Assembly (NCBI GenBank): GCA_950060715.1
Contig: CATLVA010000086.1
Span: 1 to 6,622, forward strand
Reading direction: 5' to 3'
Length of the DNA: 6,622 nucleotides
DNA from: an uncultured Oligoflexia bacterium
GTDB lineage: Bacteria > Bdellovibrionota > Bacteriovoracia > Bacteriovoracales > Bacteriovoracaceae
This document shows, in pieces, positions 5,669 to 6,622 of the stretch. The notes beneath the pieces are model-generated. The model was not told the origin of the DNA. It saw only the letters and a program-made list of their open reading frames with translations, and made no database searches. The position numbers were made by a program, and so were the translations under genes. Numbering within the stretch: position 1 is the first letter of the stretch; each line of letters begins with the position of its first letter.

Positions 5669-6622
5669 ATGCGACAGATTTTTTAAGTGTCACCTTAAAA
5701 GTCGTGCCGTGATCAGATGGATTTTTCGAAATATCATTCGATGAAACAGAAATTGCTCCGCCCATCTGTTCAATATAATCTTTAACGATTGGTAGTCCAA
5801 AGCCCGTTCCCTTCTCATCGTCGGTACCAGGGCGACTGGTATTTTGAGAAGGATCAAAAAGAATCTGTATTAGATCCTCAGGAATTCCAACACCACTGTC
5901 AATAATGCTAATATTCACCTCATTTTCAGATGCTTCAGTTAGCACTGAAATATTTCCACCTTGTTTCGTGAATTTAATCGCGTTAGATAAAAGGTTACCA
6001 AGAATTTGATTTTGTAAAATCCCCTCATGAGCAATTACCTTTAAATTTGCGTCAATAGGAAATACATCTAAAAAAAGCTCTTTTTGCGCAATCTTGTCTT
6101 GAATTATATACACGAGATTATCAACCACTGTTTTAAGAGGGACATTCTTAACTTCAAGTTGCTCACCTTTTTCAGCTCGTGCGTAAGTTGTCCTCACATC
6201 CTCCAAGATATTTTGAATTTGTAAAATGGCCTTACTCATCTTAGTAAAGTATTTTTCATGGGGATCAAACGCATTTGTCGCTTTTAATTTCTTTTCTAAA
6301 ATATTCGCGTAAGATTTCACCACTGTTAGTGGATTCGCTACATCATGACAAATAACCCTTAAGAATTTTTTCGTCTCCGCTGCTAATTCTAGACCTTCAT
6401 TGGCAAATTCTTGTAGTTTCAGAACATTTTCAATTCTTAGTTTAACTGCATCACCTTTGATTGTATTTTTATCAATAAAGTCAGTTCCACCACAACTTAA
6501 TGCTTCAGCAAGTGCCATATTCTGATCTAAACTTGTAAGAAATATGACAGGAATATGATATAATTCTGGATCTGCTTTGATTTTTCGACAAAACTCAAAT
6601 CCATTTATTTTAGGCATCTCGC
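5667..6622 (-). CDS. Response regulator-histidine kinase fusion (receiver, HisKA, HATPase), 5' end missing
   Basis: The frame stays open to the right edge, and the codon before Met (6617) is Glu, giving EMPKINGFEFC. This is the mid-part of a receiver domain, so the Met is not a start and the phospho-accepting Asp lies outside. Counting from that Met, the receiver continues with VIFLTS (24-29) and DFIDKN (46-51), where Lys50 is followed by Asn rather than the usual Pro. The HisKA helix holds the H-box HDVANPL, with phospho-His91. The ATPase has an N-box LGNLLSNAIKF (206-216), G1 DSGVGIP (240-246), an F-box near 254, G2 GTGFGL (270-275) and a final GTTFKV (304-309); all look functional. No membrane segment is seen. 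The protein probably takes a signal through its receiver and passes phosphate to an unlinked partner. It converges on the secreted protein gene. Confidence 0.92.
   Translation of the reverse strand, partial: EMPKINGFEFCRKIKADPELYHIPVIFLTSLDQNMALAEALSCGGTDFIDKNTIKGDAVKLRIENVLKLQEFANEGLELAAETKKFLRVICHDVANPLTVVKSYANILEKKLKATNAFDPHEKYFTKMSKAILQIQNILEDVRTTYARAEKGEQLEVKNVPLKTVVDNLVYIIQDKIAQKELFLDVFPIDANLKVIAHEGILQNQILGNLLSNAIKFTKQGGNISVLTEASENEVNISIIDSGVGIPEDLIQILFDPSQNTSRPGTDDEKGTGFGLPIVKDYIEQMGGAISVSSNDISKNPSDHGTTFKVTLKKSVA

Noticed and set aside
6615..6617. ATG at 6617 as the start of the kinase gene
   Set aside because: The Met belongs to the conserved EMP segment in the middle of a receiver domain, and the frame stays open to the window edge.

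Overview
This is an AT-rich bacterial window with compact gene spacing and clear Shine-Dalgarno (SD) sequences. A lipoprotein signal, a classical signal peptide, and an ABC exporter of a type seen mainly in Gram-negative bacteria together suggest a Gram-negative chromosome. The gene style would fit Bdellovibrionota (Bacteriovorax-like), but no marker gene proves this and the assignment is inference only. No rRNA, tRNA, CRISPR array, insertion sequence or phage gene is visible.

Left and centre (1-4061) form one minus-strand series. In transcription order it holds: a CYTH-domain protein (class IV adenylate cyclase / triphosphatase family); a possible 46-residue ORF with a good SD; a strongly basic 65-residue ORF whose stop codon overlaps the SD of the next gene; a 743-residue ABC exporter half-transporter with an unusual soluble N-terminal domain; a 145-residue DUF1854 protein; and the start of a lipoprotein of the type I phosphodiesterase/nucleotide pyrophosphatase family, which runs off the left edge. 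The 65-residue ORF, the ABC gene and the DUF1854 gene are packed tightly enough to be one translationally coupled unit. The ABC/DUF1854 pair is the kind that public annotation calls cyanophycin-metabolism-associated, but no cyanophycin gene is in this window. The last gene may have its own promoter, because a perfect TATAAT overlaps the DUF1854 stop codon.

The right side begins at a divergent intergenic region (4062-4212) carrying candidate promoters in both directions. On the plus strand lies a secreted 474-residue protein with a Cys-His-Asp arrangement resembling protein-glutaminase or papain-like enzymes. It ends at a strong intrinsic terminator whose T-tract overlaps the stop codon of a convergent minus-strand gene. 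That gene is a response-regulator/histidine-kinase fusion (receiver, HisKA, HATPase) that enters from the right edge and lacks its first part.

The least ordinary parts are the Arg/Lys-rich 65-residue ORF in front of the ABC exporter, the structured 3320-3475 segment with the 46-residue ORF, and the secreted Cys-His-Asp protein.
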